Notes: a model not told the origin generated them from the letters alone. 64,000 nt of DNA from Kordiimonadaceae bacterium UBA4441 (GCA_002390425.1 DGPL01000045.1:26182-90181), one strand, 5' to 3'; shown: positions 43,568-52,382, numbered from the stretch's first letter. Made by a program: numbers and translations.

Positions 43568-45020
43568 CACTTCCGGTTAATCCTGTTAATTGAGAATTAT
43601 TGAGTACTTGATTAAATTCTGTGCCTTTTTCACTCAGCAAAGCAGCATCACATAATTCTGTAATCACCGCCGCATTCAAAGTTTTTTCTTGCTCTATACT
43701 TGCCATAATACGCGAAAAACGATTGATACCACGTGCATGTGTTTCACCATATCCTTTAATTAGGCGGGGACATTTGGCAATTTCGTGCGCCAACGATAAA
43801 TCGTTATCTGCATGTGTTTTTATTAAGTCTAGCCAAGCATTAATTCGTTTATGTTCTTCTTTAAACCGTAATGAGAAACGACGAAACCATCTCAAATTAG
43901 CAACAAACCTTAATAACAAATAGCCAAATATCGTTTTAGGTCGAATAATCCGCCCCTTATTAAAGAATGGGTTTAGAATAGCCTTCCAAAATCCAGATTT
44001 TCTCATTCCTTTACCAACGAGCGCTGGCAACGTATCGCAAAATTCTTCATATCGTGGGTGAAAATAATCATGTCCATACCAAATTTGACCGCTTTGAGCC
44101 CTTACTTCTGCGGCGATTTGATCAGAACGTTCGGCCCGCGTTTTAAGATCTGCCACTCTTATTACATCTTCAAAACACATCCATAATGCCATATGGCGTG
44201 CTGTTTCAGATAGAAGTTCAGGTTCATTTATGCCACTTAGTTTTTCCAAATAGTCATAGGCATAATCCGCATCTTGATAATCTACCAATTTATGGACACC
44301 ATATGTGATAATTGGCTGCGCTTCTTCCGGAAATTGGCCGATATTATCTAGGCTAGTCGGTAGTTGAGTATGCATTTGAGTACAAGTTTTATTCTCTGCG
44401 CCATTTGCCGCTGTAAACCCAAGGTCAAATCCGTTTAAATTGGTTTCTACTGCACGGCCGGACTTACGAATAGTTTCTTCATAAGCGTCACGTGGAAATG
44501 GTAAAGCGCCAGAACCCGCCAAAGCACCAAATAACACACTTGAAATTACGCTCGAGGATTTAAGCACCATTTTATCCATGTCAAAAAGGATTAAGTTTTT
44601 TGCCGCCTTTTTAAGAGAAGACCTTACCTCATCACCATTTAAACGCCCATCCCCCATGGTTTCTTTTTCACCAATGGCATAAATTCTATGATCCGACGCA
44701 ATTAATGTTGTCTTTTCAGGCGTCACAATGCCGCGGTTTACGGCACGCCCTGCTTCCATCAATTCAGCGGCGATTACCACGTCCACATCTCCTGAAACGG
44801 GCATTAAGGATAAAACAGGGTCTTGTTCGTTAATTTCGGCTTCAGGATATAGTTCAATGGCGTAAATGGTTGTACCCGTTCGTTGAGCCACGCCAGCAAT
44901 CGCTGTATATTGTGCACGGTAACCGCAGCTTTCAGCAATTTCAACGATCCAGTTACTTAAGACGCCACCTCCTTGTCCGCCTAGCGCTGCGACGGCGATT
45001 GATATACGCTTTTCGCTCAT
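43527..45020 (-). CDS. IorB-like beta subunit of 2-oxoacid:ferredoxin oxidoreductase (long form)
   Basis: A 497-residue subunit. Residues ~1-190 match the gamma-type oxidoreductase domain: 'AALGGQGGGVLSNWIVEIAE', 'TAIAGVAQRTGTTIYAIEL'. A C-terminal extension of ~300 residues, mostly helical, is typical of bacterial indolepyruvate oxidoreductase beta family proteins and absent from archaeal IorB. It overlaps the alpha subunit gene by four bases. Together they would oxidatively decarboxylate an aryl 2-oxoacid to an aryl-CoA with reduction of ferredoxin. The substrate could be indolepyruvate or 2-aminophenylglyoxylate (isatinate). Confidence 0.85.
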   Translation of the reverse strand: MSEKRISIAVAALGGQGGGVLSNWIVEIAESCGYRAQYTAIAGVAQRTGTTIYAIELYPEAEINEQDPVLSLMPVSGDVDVVIAAELMEAGRAVNRGIVTPEKTTLIASDHRIYAIGEKETMGDGRLNGDEVRSSLKKAAKNLILFDMDKMVLKSSSVISSVLFGALAGSGALPFPRDAYEETIRKSGRAVETNLNGFDLGFTAANGAENKTCTQMHTQLPTSLDNIGQFPEEAQPIITYGVHKLVDYQDADYAYDYLEKLSGINEPELLSETARHMALWMCFEDVIRVADLKTRAERSDQIAAEVRAQSGQIWYGHDYFHPRYEEFCDTLPALVGKGMRKSGFWKAILNPFFNKGRIIRPKTIFGYLLLRFVANLRWFRRFSLRFKEEHKRINAWLDLIKTHADNDLSLAHEIAKCPRLIKGYGETHARGINRFSRIMASIEQEKTLNAAVITELCDAALLSEKGTEFNQVLNNSQLTGLTGSDAEKGEFTWAGSS

Positions 45021-47146
45021 AATAACCCCGCTCTCTTAAAACGGGCGTGGCGTTTTTTCTCAACACCTGCCTGCATCCAGCCGATAAAACCATTGCGGAT
45101 AGAGCTTTTCATTTTATCCCATAAAGAGGGATTATAAAGAAGCGAAACGCGAGAAAATGAAGGACAAAGAACGGCAGCATGTGCCACTTCCCCACAATGC
45201 CCACAACCAACACAGCTATTATCGACATAGGCAACTGGATCCGTTTTTAAGGGATCCGGGTTTTCTTTTAAAGTTAGCGATGGACAGCCAGACATGCGAA
45301 TACAGCTGTGATCCCCGGTACACGTTTCACTATCCACATAAAAACGGTCACGGATCATCCGTTTTCCGGCTTTTATTTTCTTATTAAAAATCGGTTTTTC
45401 GCGACGCTGACGATTTAACATACATTCGCCTTGAGCAACAATAACCTTCGGTCCACGCACTTTCGTGGTCATGGCCTCAAGCAATGTTTTATGCATTTCT
45501 ACAAGATCATAAGTTCTCACTGTTTTAACCCAATTGACCCCAACTCCTTTTACTGCATCTGCGATAGAATGCTGGGTACTGCGTTTATCATGTTCCCCTT
45601 TAGACGATAATAAATCTTGTCCACCTGTCGCCGCGGAATAATTATTATCAACAATCATCAAAACATTATCCGTTTGATTAAAAACGGCATTGCCAACACC
45701 ACTGGTCAGTCCATTATGCCAAAACCCGCCGTCTCCCATTATCGATAACGTTCTTTGTTTTGCGTCCTTGTTAAAGGCAGAGGCTCCTGCCCAACCTAGA
45801 CCATATCCCATTGTTGTGTTGCCGATATTAAAAGGCGGTAAGATAGAAAATAAATGACATCCTATATCTGCGCTCACGTGAAAAGATCCGATATCTTTTT
45901 CAACAAGTTGAATGGCCGTGAACATTGGCCTTTCTGGACAGCCTGTGCAAAAACCTGCTGGTCTTTGGGGAACATCGATCGTTTCTATTATCGAATTTGG
46001 CTTATCAACGTCATTAAGTACGCCATATTCAGTACCAAATTTTTCTAGACCGTTTTTGATAACATCACTGGTATATTCACCAATATCTGAGATCATATCC
46101 TTGCCATGCAGCATAACCTTAGATTTTGCTTTTCTGAGAATACTATTTAATTCATGTTCAATATATTCAGGGTGACCTTCTTCAACGAGAAGCACGGACT
46201 TTTTCTCCTGCACAAATGAAAGAATTTCATCATCAATAACCGGATAGGTCACGTTCATGACATAAATTGGGATATCCGTATTACCAAATTCGTCACTAAG
46301 GTCCAATAATTCCAATGCACGAATTAGATTATTATAAAGACCCCCTTGAACGATAATACCTATGTCTTTTTGATTACCCCCTAATATTTCATTCAATTTA
46401 TTTTCTTTTATAAATTCAACGGCCGCAGGCCACCTTTTCTTTAATTTTTCATGTTCATGTAAGTAATTGGCTGGTGGAAGAACAATACGTGAAGTATCCC
46501 TATTTGGGTTTTCCATCGCATCCTGAAGCGTAAAATCAGGCACCTTATTATCTTTTGCCGTAAAGCGACCATAAACATGGCAGGCGCGAATTCTAAGCTC
46601 TAACATAACCGGTGTATTTGAGGCTTCAGACAATTGAAACCCGGTTTCAACCGCATTTACAATTGATGTTAAATTTGGCCGAGGGTCTAAAAGCCACATT
46701 TGTGATTTCATCGCAAAGGCATGGCTGCGTTCCTGCATTATCGATGAACCTTCACCATAATCCTCGCCAACAATTACAAGCGCGCCACCTGTCACACCGC
46801 CAGATGATACGTTAGCGAGCGCATCACTAGCGACATTTGTACCAACCGTCGATTTAAAAGTTACGGCGCCCCTTAAGGGATAATTTACAGACGCAGCAAG
46901 CATCGCGGCGGCCGTCGCTTCAGATGCTGATGTTTCAAAATGAACATTTAATTCATTCATAATATCTTCTGCATCTGCGAGCACGTCCATTAAATGAGAA
47001 ATTGGCGAACCTTGATAGCCGCCCACATAAGAAACCCCAGACTGTAGCAAGGCTTTGGTGACAGCCAGGATACCTTCACCGCGGAAGTCATCTCCTTCAC
47101 CAAGTCTAAGTTTCTCAACTTCTTTTTTAAAAGATCTTTCAGCCAT
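45017..47146 (-). CDS. IorA-like alpha subunit of 2-oxoacid:ferredoxin oxidoreductase
   Basis: A 709-residue ThDP/iron-sulfur subunit. The pyruvate-ferredoxin-type N-domain is ~15-240 ('GYQGSPISHLMDVLAD', 'EATAAAMLAASVNYPLRGAVTFKS'-type region). The ThDP motif is 'GDGGFWHNGLTSG' followed by VDNNYSAATGGQ (~470-510). Two ferredoxin-like Cys clusters lie near the C-terminus: CTGDHSCIRMSGC and CVGCGHC followed by LCP. Family members oxidise indolepyruvate and related arylpyruvates. In this locus it may feed an aryl-CoA directly into the pathway. It lies 22 bases after the cyclase gene, in the same operon. Confidence 0.9.
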   Translation of the reverse strand: MAERSFKKEVEKLRLGEGDDFRGEGILAVTKALLQSGVSYVGGYQGSPISHLMDVLADAEDIMNELNVHFETSASEATAAAMLAASVNYPLRGAVTFKSTVGTNVASDALANVSSGGVTGGALVIVGEDYGEGSSIMQERSHAFAMKSQMWLLDPRPNLTSIVNAVETGFQLSEASNTPVMLELRIRACHVYGRFTAKDNKVPDFTLQDAMENPNRDTSRIVLPPANYLHEHEKLKKRWPAAVEFIKENKLNEILGGNQKDIGIIVQGGLYNNLIRALELLDLSDEFGNTDIPIYVMNVTYPVIDDEILSFVQEKKSVLLVEEGHPEYIEHELNSILRKAKSKVMLHGKDMISDIGEYTSDVIKNGLEKFGTEYGVLNDVDKPNSIIETIDVPQRPAGFCTGCPERPMFTAIQLVEKDIGSFHVSADIGCHLFSILPPFNIGNTTMGYGLGWAGASAFNKDAKQRTLSIMGDGGFWHNGLTSGVGNAVFNQTDNVLMIVDNNYSAATGGQDLLSSKGEHDKRSTQHSIADAVKGVGVNWVKTVRTYDLVEMHKTLLEAMTTKVRGPKVIVAQGECMLNRQRREKPIFNKKIKAGKRMIRDRFYVDSETCTGDHSCIRMSGCPSLTLKENPDPLKTDPVAYVDNSCVGCGHCGEVAHAAVLCPSFSRVSLLYNPSLWDKMKSSIRNGFIGWMQAGVEKKRHARFKRAGLL

Positions 47147-47168
47147 TAGTCGCTGCCATAAATCAAGA

Positions 47169-47948
47169 TTATTTCGCCTTTAAAGCAAGAACGCGGAGCG
47201 GACTTCCAGAACCGTTTTCAATTTTTAAAGGGGGTACAATTAATATAGATCCAGTGGCCGGCAACTTATCCAAATTTATTAAGCTAGCAAGGCCATATTT
47301 ATTTGCGCCATGCATTAATGAATGGGCAGGAAATGGTGTTTCAAACATCGCGGCCTGTCCCGCATCTGTACCCACGGTTTCAACACCCCAGCCCATTACG
47401 CCTTTTTCAATAATGTAATTAATACAGCAAGCAGTAGGCCCTGGAGAATGTGGTCCGGTATCGTCGGCATTTAAAAAATTATCGCGGCCCATTAAGGCCA
47501 ACCAATCCGTACGCATTAGAACCCAAGAGCCCGCTTTGATTTCACCATTTTCAGCTTCCCATGCCTTTACACCATCAGCCGTTAATAGATAATCAGGATC
47601 GGCAGCCGTTTCAGCTGAACAATCAATAACGCATGCGGGCCCAACAAGATTTTGAGCCGGAATGGTGTCGGTTCCACCGTCAGGATAGTCCTTACCGCTC
47701 ACCCAGTGAATAGGGGCATCAAAATGTGTTCCCGTATGTTCACCCATTGTCATCGTATTCCAATACCAAGCAGGGCCATCTTTGTCATATTTAGAAATTT
47801 GTTCCATGGAAAAAGGTGCAGAATTTTTTGCGATTTCCTCTGGTAAATGGATAATTGGAGTATCAGGTCCTAAGACTTGTGTTAAATCGATAACTTCTAC
47901 ATCACCACTTAAAAGCCCTACGGCCAGCTCATTCATTAAATTACTCAT
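47169..47948 (-). CDS. Cyclase-family metal hydrolase (kynurenine formamidase / isatin hydrolase-like)
   Basis: A 259-residue metal-dependent amidohydrolase with the family motif HTGTHFDAPIHW near residue 73 (HxGTHxDxPxH, Mn or Zn ligands) and a distal 'GVETVGTDAG'. The family includes KynB (N-formylkynurenine to kynurenine) and isatin hydrolase (isatin to isatinate). SD AGGGAG precedes the ATG. As first gene of the operon with IorA/IorB and the CoA ligase, either activity would end in a 2-aminobenzoyl compound. Isatin hydrolysis would give 2-aminophenylglyoxylate, a natural IorAB-type substrate. The choice cannot be made from motifs alone. Confidence 0.83.
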   Translation of the reverse strand: MSNLMNELAVGLLSGDVEVIDLTQVLGPDTPIIHLPEEIAKNSAPFSMEQISKYDKDGPAWYWNTMTMGEHTGTHFDAPIHWVSGKDYPDGGTDTIPAQNLVGPACVIDCSAETAADPDYLLTADGVKAWEAENGEIKAGSWVLMRTDWLALMGRDNFLNADDTGPHSPGPTACCINYIIEKGVMGWGVETVGTDAGQAAMFETPFPAHSLMHGANKYGLASLINLDKLPATGSILIVPPLKIENGSGSPLRVLALKAK

Positions 47949-48071
47949 GGATTTTCTCCCTAAATTTTATTTCTTCAACTACTATAATCTCGAATCATTT
48001 GATTATGCAAATAATATCATAATTGAGCTTGAAAATTAATTTACTTGCCACTTGGACCAACTCTTTTTACT

Positions 48072-48081
48072 TTACATGTAA
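48072..48081. promoter_or_regulatory. Palindromic operator, copy 2 (TTACATGTAA)
   Basis: Identical to 40994-41003. It lies between a TTGGAC/TTGCCA -35-like region (48045-48057) and the SD AGGGA of the SDR gene, where binding would block the plus-strand operon. It may also act on the divergent cyclase operon 124 bases away. Confidence 0.6.
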
Positions 48082-48099
48082 TTAAAAGTTAGGGAAGTG

Positions 48100-48849
48100 A
48101 TGTCACTAGAAAGAAAACATGCGGTAGTTACAGGCGGCGGAACCGGAATTGGTTTAGCGATTGCCAATGCACTTATAAATGAAGGCGCTATCGTTACTAT
48201 TATGGGACGTGATCTTAAGAGATTACAGAAAATAGCAGAGCATAACCCTCAAATGCATGCAGTTTCAGTTGATATTACCGATGAAAATAGTGTTTTAGAA
48301 GCGATAAACTCTGCCAGATTAACCGCCCCTATCGATATGCTCGTAAACAATGCCGGAGACGCGGATAGCGGTCCATTTCAAAATATGGATTTAAAACGAT
48401 GGCAATATATGATTGCCTTAAATTTAACCGGAACTTTTTTAATGACGCATGCCGTCATTCAAGAAATGCTGGAAAATAAACAAGGCAATATCATCAATAT
48501 TGCAAGCACTGCAGGTGTTATCGGTTATGCATATACAACATCATATTGCGCCGCCAAACATGGTGTTGTTGGTTTAACAAAATCGCTCGCCAAAGAAATG
48601 AAGGCTCATAATATTTTTATCAATGCCATTTGCCCTGGATATGCCAACACTGACTTAGTGATGGATGCAGTTAAAAAAATCATGGCCGCAAAAGGAAAAA
48701 CTAAACAAGAAGCAATTGCAGGGCTACTTGAACCTAGTGGACAAGAAAGATTGATCGAACCAAATGAAATTGCAGAAGTCGCCATAGAATTATATCATAA
48801 TAATCAAAATGGTGAATGTATTATTATTGATGGAAAAAATAAGGAATAA
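48100..48849 (+). CDS. Short-chain dehydrogenase/reductase (3-hydroxyacyl-CoA dehydrogenase-like)
   Basis: A 249-residue classical SDR with TGGGTGIG at the cofactor site (~11-18), NNAG (~83), and the active-site Ser and YCAAK tetrad further on. The ATG at 48100 is used rather than GTG at 48097 because of spacing from AGGGA. It is first in a plus-strand operon with crotonase, acyl-CoA dehydrogenase and RidA-like genes three, minus one and one bases apart. Most likely oxidises a 3-hydroxy-CoA intermediate or an alcohol on the dearomatised ring. Confidence 0.9.
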   Translation: MSLERKHAVVTGGGTGIGLAIANALINEGAIVTIMGRDLKRLQKIAEHNPQMHAVSVDITDENSVLEAINSARLTAPIDMLVNNAGDADSGPFQNMDLKRWQYMIALNLTGTFLMTHAVIQEMLENKQGNIINIASTAGVIGYAYTTSYCAAKHGVVGLTKSLAKEMKAHNIFINAICPGYANTDLVMDAVKKIMAAKGKTKQEAIAGLLEPSGQERLIEPNEIAEVAIELYHNNQNGECIIIDGKNKE

Positions 48850-48852
48850 CGA

Positions 48853-49662
48853 ATGAATCCCGAAACTTTCGAACCCGAACATTTCATCTGGCAATATGAA
48901 AATGGTATCGCAACCCTTAGGCTTAATCGACCTGAGCGGAAAAACCCGTTAACATTCGAAAGTTACGCTGAGCTTCGTGATACTTTTCGTGAGCTTGTTT
49001 ATCAAAAAGACGTAAAAGTCGTTATCTTCGCACCAAATGGCGGTAACTTTTCATCAGGTGGCGACGTTCATGATATTATTGGACCTCTAGTCGAAATGGA
49101 TATGACTGAACTGCTTGATTTTACACGAATGACCGGTGATTTGGTTAAAGCAATTCGAGGATGTCCACAACCGGTTATTGCCGCCGTTGAAGGAATATCA
49201 GTTGGTGCCGGCGCCATCATTCCAATGGCCAGTGATTTACGTATTGGTACAAAAGACTGCAAAACCGCTTTTTTATTTAATAAGGTTGGACTAGCAGGCT
49301 GTGATATGGGTGCCTGCGCTATTTTACCAAGAATTATCGGCCAAGGCCGTGCGTCAGAGCTTTTATTCTTGGGGCGGACAATGTCGGGTCAAGAAGGATA
49401 TAACTGGGGATATTTTAATAAAATTTGTAATGCCGATGAATTAATAGATGAAGCCCGCAACATGGCTGATAAAATTGCAGCCGGTCCCACATTTGCAAAT
49501 GGCATGACCAAAACACAATTAAATCAAGAATGGAACATGAGCATTGACGCCGCAATTGAGACGGAAGCACAAGCACAAGCCATCTGCATGCAAACCAAAG
49601 ATTTTGAGCGGGCCTATCACGCTTTTGTAAATAAAGAAAAACCAGTATTTGAGGGCGATTGA
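48853..49662 (+). CDS. Enoyl-CoA hydratase/isomerase family protein
   Basis: A 269-residue crotonase. The oxyanion-hole segment is '[17 protein letters not shown]' (~57) and the second is '[19 protein letters not shown]'. The '[18 protein letters not shown]' region covers the usual catalytic Glu positions, and here reads C-D-M-G, so the Glu pair of hydratases is not obvious and isomerase, hydrolase or ring-opening chemistry is possible. Three bases after the SDR gene. Cytoplasmic, acting on a CoA ester of the aromatic pathway. Confidence 0.9.
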   Translation: MNPETFEPEHFIWQYENGIATLRLNRPERKNPLTFESYAELRDTFRELVYQKDVKVVIFAPNGGNFSSGGDVHDIIGPLVEMDMTELLDFTRMTGDLVKAIRGCPQPVIAAVEGISVGAGAIIPMASDLRIGTKDCKTAFLFNKVGLAGCDMGACAILPRIIGQGRASELLFLGRTMSGQEGYNWGYFNKICNADELIDEARNMADKIAAGPTFANGMTKTQLNQEWNMSIDAAIETEAQAQAICMQTKDFERAYHAFVNKEKPVFEGD

Positions 49663-50843
49663 TGAGTGAAATTATCATAGATCAAAGTTATCTAGAGTGG
49701 CCCTTTTTTGAAGATCACCACCGCAATCTTGCAAATGATCTTGAAAGTTGGTGTCAAAAAAATATTAAAGATATTGATCACAGCGATGTGGACCAAGCCT
49801 GTAAGGATATTCTCCAAAAATTAGCAGAAGGAGGCTGGCTCAAATATGTAATACCCAAAGCATATGGAGGTATTTTTGACGATTTTGATGTCAGGTCACT
49901 TTGTATCATAAGAGAAACTCTAGCAAGACATGACGGACTTGCGGATTTTGTATTCGCAATGCAAGGCTTAGGGAGTGGCACCATTACATTATTCGGTTCT
50001 GAAGAAAATAAAACCGAATATCTTCCCTTTGTGGCAAATGGTGAAAAAATGGCTGCCTTTGCGCTTACTGAACTTGAAAGTGGATCAGATGTCGCCAACA
50101 TGACGACAACAGCAGAATTAAATGATGATCACTATATTATTAATGGTGCTAAGACATTTATATCTAATGGTGGGATCGCCGATTATTATGTACTTTTCGC
50201 GACAACCGGAGATGCCCCTGGTGCAAAAGGGCTTTCTGCATTTATTTTGGATGCCGATACAGCAGGGTTGGAAGTTACGGAACGAATTAATGTAACCGCG
50301 CCCCATCCGCTCGCAACTTTATCATTTAAGAACTGTAAAATAGAAAAAACCAAAAGATTGGGAAACAGCGGCGATGGTTTTAAAGCGGCGATGGCGACGC
50401 TTGATATTTTTAGAACCACTGTTGGCGCTGCGGCCCTTGGTTTTTCAAGATGTGCCTTATCAGAGGCTGCAACAAGAACCAACGAACGCAATCTTTTTGG
50501 CGCACCGCTAAATAATTTACAATTGGTACAAGGTATGCTTGCTGAATGCGCAACTGATGTGGATACAAGCGCGCTTCTTATTTATCGCGCTGCATGGACA
50601 CGCGATACCAAAGAACGCCGTGTTACACGAGAAGCCGCCATGGCGAAGATGCATTCAACTGAAACAGCCCAACAAGTTATTGATAAAGCGATACAAATAT
50701 TTGGTGGGCAAGGAGTCGTAAGCGGTGTTAAAGTTGAAGAATTATACCGCGAAATAAGAGCCCTGAGAATTTATGAAGGGGCCACAGAAGTTCAAAAAGT
50801 GATTATCGCAAGAGAACTTCTAAAAAGTTACGAGGGAATTTGA
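49662..50843 (+). CDS. Acyl-CoA dehydrogenase
   Basis: A 393-residue FAD acyl-CoA dehydrogenase. The N-terminal helical domain is followed by 'FALTELESGSDVANMTTTA' (~125) and 'FISNGGIADYYVLFA'. The C-terminal 'IFGGQGVVSG' and 'RIYEGATEVQKVIIAREL' hold the catalytic Glu. The ATG at 49662 overlaps the crotonase stop (TGATG), and GAGGGCG is the SD; a TTG three bases earlier is less likely. It would introduce a double bond in the ring or open-chain CoA ester during beta-oxidation, passing electrons to ETF. Confidence 0.93.
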   Translation: MSEIIIDQSYLEWPFFEDHHRNLANDLESWCQKNIKDIDHSDVDQACKDILQKLAEGGWLKYVIPKAYGGIFDDFDVRSLCIIRETLARHDGLADFVFAMQGLGSGTITLFGSEENKTEYLPFVANGEKMAAFALTELESGSDVANMTTTAELNDDHYIINGAKTFISNGGIADYYVLFATTGDAPGAKGLSAFILDADTAGLEVTERINVTAPHPLATLSFKNCKIEKTKRLGNSGDGFKAAMATLDIFRTTVGAAALGFSRCALSEAATRTNERNLFGAPLNNLQLVQGMLAECATDVDTSALLIYRAAWTRDTKERRVTREAAMAKMHSTETAQQVIDKAIQIFGGQGVVSGVKVEELYREIRALRIYEGATEVQKVIIARELLKSYEGI

Positions 50844-50844
50844 A

Positions 50845-51240
50845 ATGAAACATTTACTACCCCACGGGTGGCAAAGACCAAAGGGATATTCAAACGGTAT
50901 AAGTGTGTCCGCGGGTAAAACAATTTATGTGGCAGGTCTGGTAGGTTGGAATAAAGAAGAAAAATTTGAAAGCGACAATTTAACAGACCAATTTAGAACA
51001 ACACTTGAAAATATCATTGCCGTTTTAGCAAACGATGGAGCAGGGCCAGAAAATGTCGTAAGGATGACATGGTATATTACAGACAAGAAAGAATATTTAT
51101 CCAATTTAAAAGAAATGGGTACAATATATAGGGAAATAATGGGGAAAAATTATCCCGTCATGGCCTGCGTAGAGGTATCCGCTTTGATGGAAGATCAGGC
51201 CAAAATTGAGATCGAAACTACGGCCGTCATTGAGGAATAA
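50845..51240 (+). CDS. RidA/YjgF family protein lacking the RidA arginine
   Basis: A 131-residue Rid-family protein. Canonical RidA carries an Arg in a segment like TRSCVQV that binds the imine substrate's carboxylate. Here the equivalent reads VMACVEV, so the Arg is missing and it belongs to a Rid subgroup with other chemistry. Rid-like proteins are recurrent in aminobenzoate and aminophenol degradation operons, where they are linked to hydrolysis of enamines or imines and ammonia release. Here that would fit removal of the 2-amino group after ring reduction. One base from the acyl-CoA dehydrogenase gene. Confidence 0.88.
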   Translation: MKHLLPHGWQRPKGYSNGISVSAGKTIYVAGLVGWNKEEKFESDNLTDQFRTTLENIIAVLANDGAGPENVVRMTWYITDKKEYLSNLKEMGTIYREIMGKNYPVMACVEVSALMEDQAKIEIETTAVIEE

Positions 51241-51242
51241 TT

Positions 51243-51599
51243 GTGGACAATAAGTTACTGGTTGAAAATAGAGAATGCGGTGAATGTACAGCCTGCTGCG
51301 TGGAACTCACCATCGAAGATCCCGATCTGGTAAAATTGCCAGGCGTTAAATGCAAAAATCTTCATAAAAGTGGTGGATGCAAGATCTATAATGAACGCCC
51401 TAAAACGTGCCGCGATTGGTATTGTATGTGGCGGTTTATGCCACAGCTTAGTAATGAATGGCGGCCAGATTTGAAAGGCGTGATGATCAAAAGAGTATTC
51501 AATAATATTCCCCCCGGATATGAGGGAAAAATTGCTTTAAACTTTGAAATTATAGGGAAAAAATCCGCAATTCACGACATGGATTTTATTGAAGTATGA
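51243..51599 (+). CDS. YkgJ-type Cys-cluster protein (zinc/iron-chelating domain)
   Basis: A 118-residue protein with the CxxCxxCC cluster ECGECTACC (~10-18) followed by Cys at CKNLHKSGGC, CRDWYC. This is the YkgJ family pattern of about eight Cys thought to bind zinc or an Fe-S cluster. The start is GTG at 51243, two bases after the RidA stop, so it is the end of the same operon. Function in the family is unproven; a role in metal delivery or as a redox partner is possible. Confidence 0.8.
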   Translation: MDNKLLVENRECGECTACCVELTIEDPDLVKLPGVKCKNLHKSGGCKIYNERPKTCRDWYCMWRFMPQLSNEWRPDLKGVMIKRVFNNIPPGYEGKIALNFEIIGKKSAIHDMDFIEV

Positions 51600-51665
51600 G
51601 GCGGATATATTGTTCAAGGGTTTCCATGTTTTATTTCAACCAGTAAACCGAGGAGAGCGGCAAAC

Positions 51666-51830
51666 ATGGTGCTGTTAAATAATAAACTCCTGCCATTATA
51701 TGAAACAAGAAACTTAGAACTTTTAAAATCTACTTTATCCGATGCGCTTAATCATAGCGCGAAGCAGCACAGTGACCTTCTTAGCATTAAAGATGGTAAA
51801 GTTATTTCAAAATCTTCAGGTCTTTTTTAA
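51666..51830 (+). CDS. Small 54-residue protein of unknown function
   Basis: Begins MVLLNNKLLPLYETRNLELL and ends SKSSGLF. The ATG has a strong SD (GAGGAGAG, ten bases upstream), much better than most genes nearby. It is soluble, rich in Leu, Lys and Ser, and probably helical; no signal peptide or Cys. Its TAA is directly followed by the ATG of the DUF1697 gene, which has no good SD of its own, so translation of that gene is likely coupled to this one. I do not recognise the family. Confidence 0.5.
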   Translation: MVLLNNKLLPLYETRNLELLKSTLSDALNHSAKQHSDLLSIKDGKVISKSSGLF

Positions 51831-52382
51831 ATGAACCGATTTATTTCTCTTCTACGTGGCATCAATGTTTCCGGACAAAAAAAAATTCTTATGGCCGATT
51901 TGAAGAAGCTCTATATAGAAGCGGGATGTCAAAATGTCATAACTTACATACAAAGCGGCAATGTCATTTTTGATTTTCCGAGCGATGATAAAGAAAAAAT
52001 AATAACCATTTTAGAAAAAGCCATAGAAAGTAAATATGCTTTTCAAGTTCCTATAGATTTAAGAACCGACGATGAAATTGAAAAGATCTATAATGCTCTT
52101 CCTATTGAAAAGGTTAGTCTTGAAGAAGACGGTTCAAGAATTCTAATCGGTTTTATGTCAAGAAAACCTGTACCAGATGAAATTACCAGTCTAAGGAAAT
52201 TTCAACATGAAACTGAAGTTTTAATCATCAAAGATGATATCCTATATCTTCATTGTCCAAATGGATTTGGTAAATCAAAACTATCAAATACAAATATTGA
52301 AAATAAATTAAATGTTGTCTCAACAACAAGAAACCTAAAAACTGTTGCTAAATTATGTGTTTTATCACAAGAGGGATCATGA
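51831..52382 (+). CDS. DUF1697 family protein
   Basis: A 183-residue cytoplasmic protein starting with the family hallmark 'FISLLRGINVSGQKKILMADLK' region and 'VITYIQSGNVIFD'. A second conserved part is 'YLHCPNGFGKSKLSN'. The fold is known for the family but no biochemical activity is established. It starts directly after the stop of the 54-residue small gene and overlaps the lipoprotein gene (ATGA), so the three form one translation-coupled unit. Confidence 0.88.
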   Translation: MNRFISLLRGINVSGQKKILMADLKKLYIEAGCQNVITYIQSGNVIFDFPSDDKEKIITILEKAIESKYAFQVPIDLRTDDEIEKIYNALPIEKVSLEEDGSRILIGFMSRKPVPDEITSLRKFQHETEVLIIKDDILYLHCPNGFGKSKLSNTNIENKLNVVSTTRNLKTVAKLCVLSQEGS

